Part shown: piece by piece, positions 1-5,409 of the stretch
How the letters are laid out: each line of letters opens with the position of its first letter
Numbering within the stretch: position 1 is the stretch's first letter
Source of the DNA: a bacterium
Lineage (GTDB): Bacteria > Krumholzibacteriota > Krumholzibacteriia > Krumholzibacteriales > Krumholzibacteriaceae
Reading direction: 5' to 3'
Assembly: GCA_017885175.1 (NCBI GenBank)
Contig: JAFNGP010000273.1
Span: 4,833 to 10,241 of the forward strand
DNA: 5,409 bases
The notes under the pieces: generated by a model
The model's input: the letters and a program-made list of their open reading frames with translations, nothing else
Database searches by the model: none
Told to the model about the DNA's origin: nothing
Program-made: the position numbers and the translations under genes

Positions 1-812
1 GTCATCTCGTTCCCGCGCTCGCCGCACCCGATGTACACGATGATATCCGCGTCGCTCCATTTCGCGAGCGCGTGCTGAATCATCGTCTTGCCGGTGCCGA
101 ATCCTCCCGGCACGACGACCGCTCCCCCCTTCGCGACGGGAAAGAGCGTGTCGATGACCCGCTGTCCCGTGATGAGGGGAAGCCGCAGCGGAAGCCGTCC
201 CTTCGTGGGGCGCGCCTTCCGCACGGGCCAGCGATGGAACATCTTCACGCCGGCCTCGGCGCCGGCGGCGTCCTTGATCCGCGCGACGTCGTCCTCTATC
301 GTATAGCCGCCTTCCTTCGCGACCCACGACACCGTCCCCTTCACCAGGGGCGGAACGAGGACGCGATGCTCGATGAGCTCCGTCTCCTGGAGCTTGCCGA
401 GGATCTCGCCCCCTTCGACCTTCGCCCCCACGGCGAGGAGCGGCTTGAAATTCCATTTCTTCTCCCGGTTGAGGGAGGTGATATGCAGGCCCTTCTGAAT
501 GTACTGGCTGCCCGAGGATTCCCGGATGACATCGAGGGGCCGCTGTATCCCGTCGTAGATCGTGCCGAGGAGCCCGGGGCCGAGCTCGGCGGACAGGGGG
601 AGCCCCGCGCTGTAAACGTTCGATCCCGGCGCGAGGCTGGTCGTGTCCTCGTACACCTGGATTGCCGCCCGTTCGCCATCGAGCTTCACGATCTCGCCGA
701 CGAGGTGGTCCTCGCCGACCTCGACGAGGTCGAGCATCTTCGCGTTCGCGATGTCCCGCGCGTGCACGACCGGGCCGACGACCTTCGCTACTTTTCCGAT
801 GATCTCAAGCAC
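1..812 (-). CDS. atpA: V/A-type ATP synthase catalytic subunit A (partial, N-terminal 270 residues)
   Basis: This is the catalytic nucleotide-binding subunit of the V/A-type ATPase head, where three A and three B subunits alternate and ATP is made or hydrolysed at the A-B interfaces. The reading frame begins LEIIGKVAKVVGPVV, the usual N-terminal beta-barrel. The A-specific non-homologous insert follows at about residues 110-190 (WNFKPLL, then VPPLVKGTVSWVA). The nucleotide domain contains LPLITGQRVIDTLFPVAKGG at 208-229 and a Walker A loop GGFGTGKT at 236-243, with Lys242 and Thr243 as phosphate/Mg ligands. It ends with IGCGERGNEM at 261-270, where Glu265 is the catalytic carboxylate expected from the family. 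The start is GTG at 812-810: a GAGGA ribosome-binding site lies 8 nt upstream and an in-frame TAG at 839-837 excludes a longer form. About 300 further residues lie beyond the window edge. The Walker loop has Gly237 where archaeal enzymes usually have Pro. Identity is very secure. Confidence 0.97.
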   Translation of the reverse strand, partial: MLEIIGKVAKVVGPVVHARDIANAKMLDLVEVGEDHLVGEIVKLDGERAAIQVYEDTTSLAPGSNVYSAGLPLSAELGPGLLGTIYDGIQRPLDVIRESSGSQYIQKGLHITSLNREKKWNFKPLLAVGAKVEGGEILGKLQETELIEHRVLVPPLVKGTVSWVAKEGGYTIEDDVARIKDAAGAEAGVKMFHRWPVRKARPTKGRLPLRLPLITGQRVIDTLFPVAKGGAVVVPGGFGTGKTMIQHALAKWSDADIIVYIGCGERGNEM

Positions 813-820
813 TGCAGGCT

Positions 821-825
821 TCCTC
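821..825 (-). promoter_or_regulatory. Ribosome-binding site fixing the GTG start of subunit A
   Basis: On the minus strand the sequence reads GAGGA, 8 nt before the GTG at 812-810. No ATG precedes the conserved N-terminus in this frame before the TAG at 839-837, so this SD and the GTG are the only sensible initiation site. Confidence 0.8.
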
Positions 826-855
826 TTTCTTTCCCTCTAGCGCCACAAGCTCCCG

Positions 856-876
856 GCCGGGCCACCCCGCCCCGGC
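856..876 (-). other. GC-rich hairpin in the E-A intergenic gap
   Basis: Just after the subunit E stop codon the transcript reads GCCGGG, a 9-nt loop (GCGGGGTGG) and CCCGGC: a perfect 6-bp all-GC stem. No uridine run follows (the next bases are CGGGAGCTTG), so it does not look like an intrinsic terminator. It lies in the largest gap of the cluster, between the stalk gene and the catalytic gene, where it could act as an mRNA processing or stability element. In DNA this rich in GC such a stem can also arise by chance. Confidence 0.35.
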
Positions 877-878
877 AT

Positions 879-1526
879 CTATTCGATCTTGTCCTCGGAC
901 GAGAATATGTCCCGGAAAATCGCGGCCCTGATCTCGCCTCTGAACCGGTACATCCTCGCTTCGAACGTATTGTCGTATATGACTTTTCCGCCCGGCACGC
1001 CGACCTGGACGCCGCCCGCGGTCGCGCCCGGAAGGGCCGCGCCTTCGATCGTCTTCACCTGCCGCCCCTCGGCGCGCATCGTCTCCCGCGCGGCGGGGAA
1101 CGCGGCGGACTCGAGCAGAGCGAGATCGCGCCGGTCGGCGTGAACGACGAACTCCTCCCCGTCGAGGGAGCGGAGCGCCTCGATGAGGAGCCCCGCGAGG
1201 AGCTTCGCATAATCGGGACGCTTGCGAGCCGCGTCGATTTCCGCCCGCACCTTGTCCATCACCGACGTGACGACCTCCTCGCGAGCGCGCAGGCGGATGC
1301 GCCGCACTTCGAGGCTCACGCTCGAGAGCATCCGCTTCCGGGCGAGCGCCCCCTTCTCCGCGGCCTCCTCCACGATGCGTTTGCCCACCTTCTCCGCCTC
1401 GCCCTCGGCCTTGGCGATGATCTCGGAGGCGGTGCGATTCGCCTTGTCGATGATCGAACTGACCTCTTTTGCTCCGTCGCCCCTGATCTGCTCGCAGATC
1501 CGATCGACGGATTCCATCTCAGTCAA
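879..1526 (-). CDS. atpE: V/A-type ATP synthase peripheral-stalk subunit E
   Basis: Subunit E pairs with subunit G/H to form the peripheral stalk that holds the A3B3 head against rotation and links it to the membrane subunit I. The 215-residue length is typical of the family. Residues about 10-100 are a charged, Ala/Glu/Lys/Arg-rich helix suited to a long coiled coil (for example KANRTASEIIAKAEGEAEKV). A globular C-terminal domain follows, with the family signature GGVQV at 171-175 and VIYDNTFEARMYRFRGEIR at about 182-200, which binds the top of the head. The start is TTG at 1526-1524, with AGGAG 8 nt upstream. The ATG four codons in (1517-1515) would lie 17 nt from that SD and is less likely. 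A 35-nt gap separates it from F upstream, and 66 nt separate it from A downstream. Placement directly before A, without C in between, is not the commonest order. The symbol follows V/A-type usage, not F-type atpE (the c subunit). Confidence 0.93.
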   Translation of the reverse strand: MTEMESVDRICEQIRGDGAKEVSSIIDKANRTASEIIAKAEGEAEKVGKRIVEEAAEKGALARKRMLSSVSLEVRRIRLRAREEVVTSVMDKVRAEIDAARKRPDYAKLLAGLLIEALRSLDGEEFVVHADRRDLALLESAAFPAARETMRAEGRQVKTIEGAALPGATAGGVQVGVPGGKVIYDNTFEARMYRFRGEIRAAIFRDIFSSEDKIE

Positions 1527-1534
1527 TGTTATCG

Positions 1535-1539
1535 CTCCT
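1535..1539 (-). promoter_or_regulatory. Ribosome-binding site deciding the TTG start of subunit E
   Basis: The minus strand reads AGGAG followed by 8 nt (CGATAACA) and then TTG. The next in-frame ATG, at 1517-1515, is 17 nt away and has no good SD of its own, so this site favours TTG initiation. Confidence 0.75.
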
Positions 1540-1561
1540 GTGCATGGTTACCGCTGAACCC

Positions 1562-1870
1562 TCATACGTTGACGCCGACGGCGGAACGGATCATCTGCCG
1601 GATGGAGACTCTCCCCTCCATCGGTCCGGTCCGGTCGGGAATCTCGACGACGAGCGGAAACGTGCGCCGGAAGACGTAATCCTCCATCTCGGCGCGCATC
1701 CCCGCGGCGATCCTCTCCGTTATGATGATGATCCCGATATCCGGGGCGGCGAAGGCCTTCCTGAGCGCCTCGCGGGCCTCGTCCACGGACTCGACGACCT
1801 CGCCCTCGACTCCCGCGAGCCCGAACCCGGCCACCGTGCTCTCATCGCCTATCACGTAGAAATGCAGCAT
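1562..1870 (-). CDS. atpF: V/A-type ATP synthase central-stalk subunit F
   Basis: Subunit F sits on the central rotor with subunit D and is thought to modulate coupling and ATPase activity. The 102-residue protein has the family's short alpha/beta (Rossmann-like) fold: an N-terminal strand FYVIGDESTVAGFGLAGV (residues 4-21) with the typical 'IGD...GF.LAG' pattern, a helix DEAREALRKAF, a strand DIGIIIITERIA (44-55), then FPLVVEIPDRTGP (71-83), the usual 'P.I..IP...G' element. The C-terminal helix is short (SIRQMIRSAVGV). The ATG at 1870-1868 is preceded by TGAGG only 4 nt away. The TGA of that SD is the stop codon of the K gene, leaving a 6-nt gap, so translation of F is probably coupled to K. 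Here F directly follows K and precedes E; in common archaeal and bacterial clusters F lies after C and immediately before A. The symbol follows V/A-type usage and is not the F-type b subunit. Confidence 0.92.
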   Translation of the reverse strand: MLHFYVIGDESTVAGFGLAGVEGEVVESVDEAREALRKAFAAPDIGIIIITERIAAGMRAEMEDYVFRRTFPLVVEIPDRTGPMEGRVSIRQMIRSAVGVNV

Positions 1871-1876
1871 CGGGCC

Positions 1877-2305
1877 TCATATCCTCGTCAAGATCATGAT
1901 CGCGATGATGAGACCGTAGATCGCGATTCCTTCCGCGAGGCCGACGTAGATGAGCGCCCGCCCGGTGAGCTCCGGCTTCTCGCCGATGACGCCGAGCGCC
2001 GCCGATCCCACGTACGCGACGGCGATGCCGGCGCCGAGACATCCGAATCCGGTCGAGAGCGCCGCCGCGAGGAATCCCCATCCCGTTACCGTCGACTGCG
2101 TGCTCGACTTCGCCGGCTCGGCCGCCGCGCTCTGAACCGCCGCCACATTCTGGGCCTGCGCGGATCCGGTCCGCTGTCCCTTGACCTCCGACACCGCGCT
2201 CGCGAGGTTGATGAGGAATATGAGAATCACCGTGACGAACACCGCCGCCGCCGACAGCGTGATGAATTTCTTCATCCGCTTTCTGCGCGATTCTTGCTCG
2301 GACAT
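1877..2305 (-). CDS. atpK: V/A-type ATP synthase proteolipid subunit K (c-ring) with signal-like N-terminus
   Basis: This is the rotor-ring proteolipid; multiple copies carry ions past subunit I. The 142-residue protein has a basic start (RRKRMKK, 7-13), a hydrophobic segment at about 15-35 ending LASAVSE, which resembles a signal peptidase site after Ala37, and an Ala/Gln/Ser/Thr-rich linker at about 42-73. The two-helix hairpin follows: GWGFLAAALSTGFGCLGAGI... (75-108), polar loop GEKPEL (108-113), and GRALIYVGLAEGIAIYGLII... (115-142). Glu125 is the expected ion-carrying carboxylate. The hairpin is the normal single-hairpin (8-kDa) type, so the full length is long because of the N-terminal extension. 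The ATG at 2305-2303 is chosen because AAAGGAG lies 5 nt upstream. An in-frame ATG at 2320-2318 overlaps the stop of subunit I (ATGA) but would place the SD inside the coding sequence. Tight linkage with I and F suggests coupled translation. Confidence 0.95.
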   Translation of the reverse strand: MSEQESRRKRMKKFITLSAAAVFVTVILIFLINLASAVSEVKGQRTGSAQAQNVAAVQSAAAEPAKSSTQSTVTGWGFLAAALSTGFGCLGAGIAVAYVGSAALGVIGEKPELTGRALIYVGLAEGIAIYGLIIAIMILTRI

Positions 2306-2310
2306 GCCTG

Positions 2311-2317
2311 CTCCTTT
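2311..2317 (-). promoter_or_regulatory. Strong ribosome-binding site for subunit K, overlapping the subunit I stop
   Basis: The minus strand reads AAAGGAG, then CAGGC, then ATG at 2305-2303. The first A belongs to the TGA stop of subunit I (2319-2317). It is the longest SD match in the window, in front of the gene whose product is needed in most copies. It argues against the ATG at 2320-2318. Confidence 0.8.
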
Positions 2318-4305
2318 CATTCTTCCCGGCTGAGCTGCGCGCTCAGGCCGAGTGGTTTGTACGCTACGCCTCCGCTGACGAAAAATTTGCCGAAGAACTC
2401 GTAGTACTCGAGACGGATCGCCTGTATCGAGACGATGAGACCCTCGAGGGCGATGATCCCGATATTCCCGAGAACGTGGATGATCCCCGCGTACACCGCG
2501 CCGCCGCTCACCCCGTGCACCATCTCGGCGAGACTGAAAACCGCGATGAAGAGGCCGACGTGGGCGAGGGAGAACGCGGCGACACGGATGAAGGACACGG
2601 TATTGGCGAGGTACCCCGTGAACACTTCCACGATCTCGATGAGCGACTCGAAGATGTACATCCCGAGCCCCCCTTCGAAATGCACCTTCCGGTGCCCGAC
2701 GACCGCCATGATCGGTTCCCTGAGGAAGATGAGCAGGACCGGAATGCCGATCGCGAAGAGGATGAGCTTCACCGGGACCGGCTCGTTCGAGAGGAACACG
2801 GAGACCGCGACGATTCCCGCCCAGTACATGATGGCGACGAGCAGCCCCGCGTGGTCGAAGACGAGGGCCTTGAAGTTCCGCGTCCGGATCGCGTTGATCA
2901 TGTTGAACGTCATGCCGAGCATGATGACGCCGATTCCGTAATAGATCGCGACCTTGAAGAAGTACATCACGTTGTCCATCGGCTTCATCCAGAGATGCGG
3001 CAGCGTCTTTTCGAGGCCGAAGAGGCTTCCGAAGAGAAAGCCGAAGACGATCGAAGACGCGCCGCAGTACATCCCGAGCTTGCCGAAGAGCGCCATCGTG
3101 CTCCCCTTGTCCTTCGCGCGGCGCAGAATGAGCCAGCCCATCGCCACGAGCACCGATCCGTGCCCGACGTCGCCGAACATCATTCCGAACATGAAAAGAA
3201 ACGTGATCGCCATGAAAAGGGTCGGATCGATCACCTTGTAATCGGGGAGTCCGTAGCTCGAGAGAAGCATCTCGAAGGGCTTGAAGAACGAGGGGTTCTT
3301 GAGGAGCACGGGGACCTTGACGCGGCCCGCCTGGACGCCCGCGACTTCCTCCGGCGCGTGAATCTCGACGATCGCGCGCCCCTTCGCGGCGCTCATGATC
3401 TCCCGCTCGATCCGCCTGCGCTCGGCGCTCGGGATCCAGCCGGAAAAGATATACGTCCTCTTCGTCCGCTTGATGTAGCCCTTGAACTTGAGGAGCAGCG
3501 CCGCCACCCGCAGGGACCGGTAATACTCGGTGATCTTCGCGATATTCTCCCGGCGCACCGCCGCGACCTCCTCGCCGATCGCGACGAGCGATTCCTTGAG
3601 AACCGCGATCTGCTTGCCGAGCTCGTCGGTGACCTCGGGAAGATCCTTTTTCATGTCGGCCGCGATCTCGATTTCCTCGAACGCGGCTTCGGTCAGGACG
3701 CGCTTGAGCTTCAGCCGGTCGCTCTTGAGTCCGATAAGGACGATGAGATCGCTCTTGCCCCGCTTCGCGACCGGAAAGGCGACGGCGGCGAGCGGAGCGA
3801 TCTTCTCGCGGATGATCTCGAAGTTCTCGGTGCGAACCTCGCCGTAATGAATCTCGAGGAACGAATAGGGCTGCTTTCCGATCGGGAGCCCGAGCTCCAG
3901 AAACGGCGCGACCTCGCTCGCGATGGCCTCCATCCGTTCGAGCTTTTTCCTGATCTCCGCCCGGCGCGCGAGGGGATCCCGGAGCGCGGCTTCGATGGCG
4001 GCGAGTTCCTTATCTATCGCGGAGATGTCCCCCATCGTGACGTCGGGGATGTCCTCCCCCGGACCGAGCGCGGAGTCGTCGATCCCGAGGTCCCGCATGA
4101 CGAACGCGATCCGGTTCCGGATGGCGTCGATCTTGGCGTGGATTTCCGAGGCTTCGTAGTTTCGAAGGCTGTCGGCCCACGGCTCCTGGTCGTCGAGCCG
4201 CACGAGATGGAGGATGCCGAGCCGCACGATCGCGCTCGCGACCGCGTCGAGCTCGGTCTCGAAGACGAGCACGTTGATCTGATGCATCCGCTCGGGCAGA
4301 AACAT
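2317..4305 (-). CDS. atpI: V/A-type ATP synthase membrane subunit I (a-subunit homologue)
   Basis: Subunit I is the membrane stator that provides the two ion half-channels next to the K ring and anchors the peripheral stalks. The protein has 662 residues, normal for the family (about 600-700). The N-terminal cytoplasmic half (1-345) holds MHQINVLVFETELDAV, two charged helical stretches (about 95-130 and 225-265) and a returning strand YIFSGWIPS (285-293). The junction motif NPSFFKPFEMLLSSYGLPDY (337-356) leads into the membrane half, with about eight hydrophobic helices, including FMFGMMFGDVGHG (371-383). In NTVSFIRVAAFSLAHVGLF, Arg574 corresponds to yeast Vph1 Arg735; in LEGLIVSIQAIRLEYYEFFGKFF (620-642), Arg631 corresponds to Vph1 Arg799. 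Both essential arginines are therefore present. ATG at 4305-4303 is chosen because AAGGA lies 7 nt upstream and the homologous N-terminus begins there. The frame stays open much further upstream, but only as an overlap across the C gene. It ends within the SD of K. Confidence 0.97.
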   Translation of the reverse strand: MFLPERMHQINVLVFETELDAVASAIVRLGILHLVRLDDQEPWADSLRNYEASEIHAKIDAIRNRIAFVMRDLGIDDSALGPGEDIPDVTMGDISAIDKELAAIEAALRDPLARRAEIRKKLERMEAIASEVAPFLELGLPIGKQPYSFLEIHYGEVRTENFEIIREKIAPLAAVAFPVAKRGKSDLIVLIGLKSDRLKLKRVLTEAAFEEIEIAADMKKDLPEVTDELGKQIAVLKESLVAIGEEVAAVRRENIAKITEYYRSLRVAALLLKFKGYIKRTKRTYIFSGWIPSAERRRIEREIMSAAKGRAIVEIHAPEEVAGVQAGRVKVPVLLKNPSFFKPFEMLLSSYGLPDYKVIDPTLFMAITFLFMFGMMFGDVGHGSVLVAMGWLILRRAKDKGSTMALFGKLGMYCGASSIVFGFLFGSLFGLEKTLPHLWMKPMDNVMYFFKVAIYYGIGVIMLGMTFNMINAIRTRNFKALVFDHAGLLVAIMYWAGIVAVSVFLSNEPVPVKLILFAIGIPVLLIFLREPIMAVVGHRKVHFEGGLGMYIFESLIEIVEVFTGYLANTVSFIRVAAFSLAHVGLFIAVFSLAEMVHGVSGGAVYAGIIHVLGNIGIIALEGLIVSIQAIRLEYYEFFGKFFVSGGVAYKPLGLSAQLSREE

Positions 4306-4312
4306 TGCCCCA

Positions 4313-4317
4313 TCCTT
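4313..4317 (-). promoter_or_regulatory. Ribosome-binding site for subunit I at the C stop codon
   Basis: The minus strand reads TGAAGGA then TGGGGCA then ATG: AAGGA lies 7 nt before the start at 4305-4303 and shares its first base with the TGA stop of subunit C. It decides against the long upstream-open frame and suggests re-initiation coupled to C. Confidence 0.75.
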
Positions 4318-5378
4318 CAGAACGCCGCCCGCAGGTGGCTCTCGATGTCGGCCTTGTCGAGCTTCAGGACTTTCCCGTTCAGTATCGTGATGAGGTTTCG
4401 TATCTCGGTGCGCTTGAGAATCATGTACGAGAGAACCGTTCCGATCGTGAACGGAAATCCGCCGAACGTTTTCTTCGCCTCGTTGATCAGGTAGTTCCAG
4501 AGGATGATCTCGAGGAGGTAGAGCTTGCCGAGATCCTCCTCCCGCTTCATGATCTCGGCCGCCGGCTTGAAGGAGCGCTCGAGCACCAGCCCGAGAACGT
4601 CCTTGACGGAATCGGCGGCGAACGCGTGCCGGATCCGGTCGCTCGTGAGCCGGTATCCGCCGGGGATGTTGTAATCGACGAGATCGCCGGTCGGAATGCC
4701 GTAGTAGAATTTGAGGCGTATGAGCCAGCTTATGTTCTTGATGTCGATCTCGAGGCCGACGAGCCTCCGCGCGATCGGCCGATCGGCCCTCCCGAGCGCG
4801 TCGACCTTCGCCTTGATGCGCCGGTAGAAATCGAGCTCGAGGGCGATCTCCACGGGAAAAAGCGTTCCCCTCTGCTTGTAATCGTCGAGGCTGCTCCGCA
4901 CCGGCAGGAGGTACGGCGTCGCGACGAGGTACGCGAGCACGTCGTCGAGCGTCCGGGCCTCGGCGATCGACTGGTACGGAAGCGCGTGGGGAAGCTGTTT
5001 GCGGATGATGTACTTGAGATCGTCTTTCCCCCGGTCCCCTTCGCGTATCCGCAGCGCGGCCTTCAGATTCTCCATTTCGTACTTTTCGAGGAGGGTCGCG
5101 ATGAGCGCGTGCTCGGGTTCGCGCAGATCCTTGAGGAGCTCGGCGTGCCACTGCACCTCCTGCTCCACGAACAGCCGCTCGGCGACCCGCGGGTCGAGCG
5201 CCACTTCGGGCTTCGCGAGAATGCGCTCGTACAGCGTCCCCCCGAGGGCCGCGTAGAACTCCGGGAGGTCGCGCGCATCCGCGCATCGGACGATCGCCTC
5301 GGGAGCCAGAAGCGACGAAAGCCTCGACCTGATCCTCGCGTTGACGAGAGAGTACTTGCTGACGGGTCCGAGTATCAT
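4317..5378 (-). CDS. atpC: V/A-type ATP synthase subunit C (AC39/d-type rotor adaptor)
   Basis: Subunit C is the funnel-shaped socket that joins the central shaft (D, F) to the K ring, homologous to eukaryotic V-ATPase subunit d. The 353 residues match the family's normal length and are almost all helical, with three related repeats. Visible signatures are KYSLVNARIRSRLSSLL at 8-24, the helix end KYEMENLKAALRIREG at 99-114 (the family's '..E..NLK..LR' pattern), the second-repeat equivalent EIDIKNISWLIRLKFYYGI at 210-228 with YNIPGGYRL at 236-244, and the third, GTVLSYMILKRTEIRNLITILNGK at 313-336. No membrane segment is present. The ATG at 5378-5376 follows AGAGG by 4 nt. It is the first gene of the cluster visible here. 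In common V/A-type clusters C lies between E and F, so its place upstream of I is unusual. Its stop overlaps the SD of subunit I, so the two are probably co-translated. The symbol follows V/A-type usage, not F-type atpC (epsilon). Confidence 0.94.
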   Translation of the reverse strand: MILGPVSKYSLVNARIRSRLSSLLAPEAIVRCADARDLPEFYAALGGTLYERILAKPEVALDPRVAERLFVEQEVQWHAELLKDLREPEHALIATLLEKYEMENLKAALRIREGDRGKDDLKYIIRKQLPHALPYQSIAEARTLDDVLAYLVATPYLLPVRSSLDDYKQRGTLFPVEIALELDFYRRIKAKVDALGRADRPIARRLVGLEIDIKNISWLIRLKFYYGIPTGDLVDYNIPGGYRLTSDRIRHAFAADSVKDVLGLVLERSFKPAAEIMKREEDLGKLYLLEIILWNYLINEAKKTFGGFPFTIGTVLSYMILKRTEIRNLITILNGKVLKLDKADIESHLRAAF

Positions 5379-5382
5379 GGCA

Positions 5383-5387
5383 CCTCT
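5383..5387 (-). promoter_or_regulatory. Ribosome-binding site for subunit C
   Basis: The minus strand reads AGAGG, then TGCC, then the ATG at 5378-5376. Only 31 nt upstream of the start are in the window, so no promoter can be judged and another gene may lie close upstream. Confidence 0.65.
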
Positions 5388-5409
5388 ATCGGACGAGCGC
5401 CGGACCGGG

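Noticed and set aside
837..878. A 13-codon ORF starting with the ATG right after the subunit E stop codon
   Set aside because: It has no well-placed SD and ends at a TAG before the A start. It overlaps the GC hairpin and is most likely chance.
1519..1545. An 8-codon upstream ORF overlapping the TTG start of subunit E
   Set aside because: Its ATG has no convincing SD, and the AGGAG inside it is better explained as the ribosome-binding site of subunit E.
1546..1560. A small inverted repeat (GGTT/AACC) in the F-E gap
   Set aside because: A 4-bp stem with a 7-nt loop is too weak to call a structure.
72..1679. A 535-residue open frame on the plus strand opposite A, E and F
   Set aside because: It has the same low-complexity Arg/Asp/Pro/Leu composition and spans three real genes on the other strand, so it is a compositional shadow.
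1526..2404. A 292-residue plus-strand frame over K and F, considered as an antisense gene
   Set aside because: It is Arg/His/Asp-rich with no domain, and lies opposite two clearly conserved subunits.
2476..4494. A 672-residue open frame on the plus strand opposite subunits I and C
   Set aside because: It is very rich in Asp/Glu/Arg/His, has no recognisable domain, and lies antisense to a well-conserved gene. GC-rich third positions keep the opposite frame open.
4306..5286. A long N-terminal extension of subunit I, open in frame across the C gene
   Set aside because: The extension is Arg/Pro/Ala-rich without family similarity, and it overlaps subunit C, which is conserved throughout. The SD and the conserved I N-terminus fix the start at 4305.

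Overview
The window is a single co-directional gene cluster on the minus strand. It encodes most of a rotary V/A-type (archaeal/vacuolar-type, 'A-type') H+-translocating ATPase/ATP synthase. Read in the direction of transcription (high to low coordinates) the order is subunit C, subunit I (a-like), subunit K (c-ring proteolipid), subunit F, subunit E and the N-terminal part of catalytic subunit A, which runs off the low-coordinate edge. The DNA is GC-rich, each gene has a recognisable Shine-Dalgarno sequence, and one GTG and one TTG start are used. This suits a high-GC bacterium (probably one of the anaerobic or thermophilic lineages that carry V/A-type instead of, or alongside, F-type enzymes), but an archaeon is not excluded and I cannot name the taxon.

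Layout: 5378-4317 subunit C (central-stalk adaptor); 4305-2317 subunit I (membrane stator with the two ion-channel arginines); 2305-1877 subunit K (rotor ring, with an extra signal-peptide-like N-terminus and an Ala/Gln/Ser linker); 1870-1562 subunit F (central stalk); 1526-879 subunit E (peripheral stalk); 812-1 subunit A (catalytic, partial, with Walker A and the GER motif). Gaps are 11, 11, 6, 35 and 66 nt. The first four genes are nearly contiguous, with SD sequences touching or overlapping the preceding stop codon, which suggests translational coupling. The E-A gap holds a small GC hairpin. No rRNA, tRNA, CRISPR, mobile element, promoter or clear terminator was seen, and no gene-free stretch exceeds 66 nt.

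Together the products would form the ion-conducting membrane motor (I + K ring), the central rotor (C, F; D expected outside the window), one half of the peripheral stalk (E; its partner G/H is not in the window) and the catalytic head (A; B expected downstream). The system is well known. The points worth a second look are the gene order (C-I-K-F-E-A rather than the commoner I-K-E-C-F-A-B-D), the long exported N-terminus of the proteolipid, the lack of Na+-ligand side chains in that proteolipid, a Walker A loop with Gly in place of the usual Pro, and the E-A hairpin. I found no convincing evidence of a previously undescribed system.
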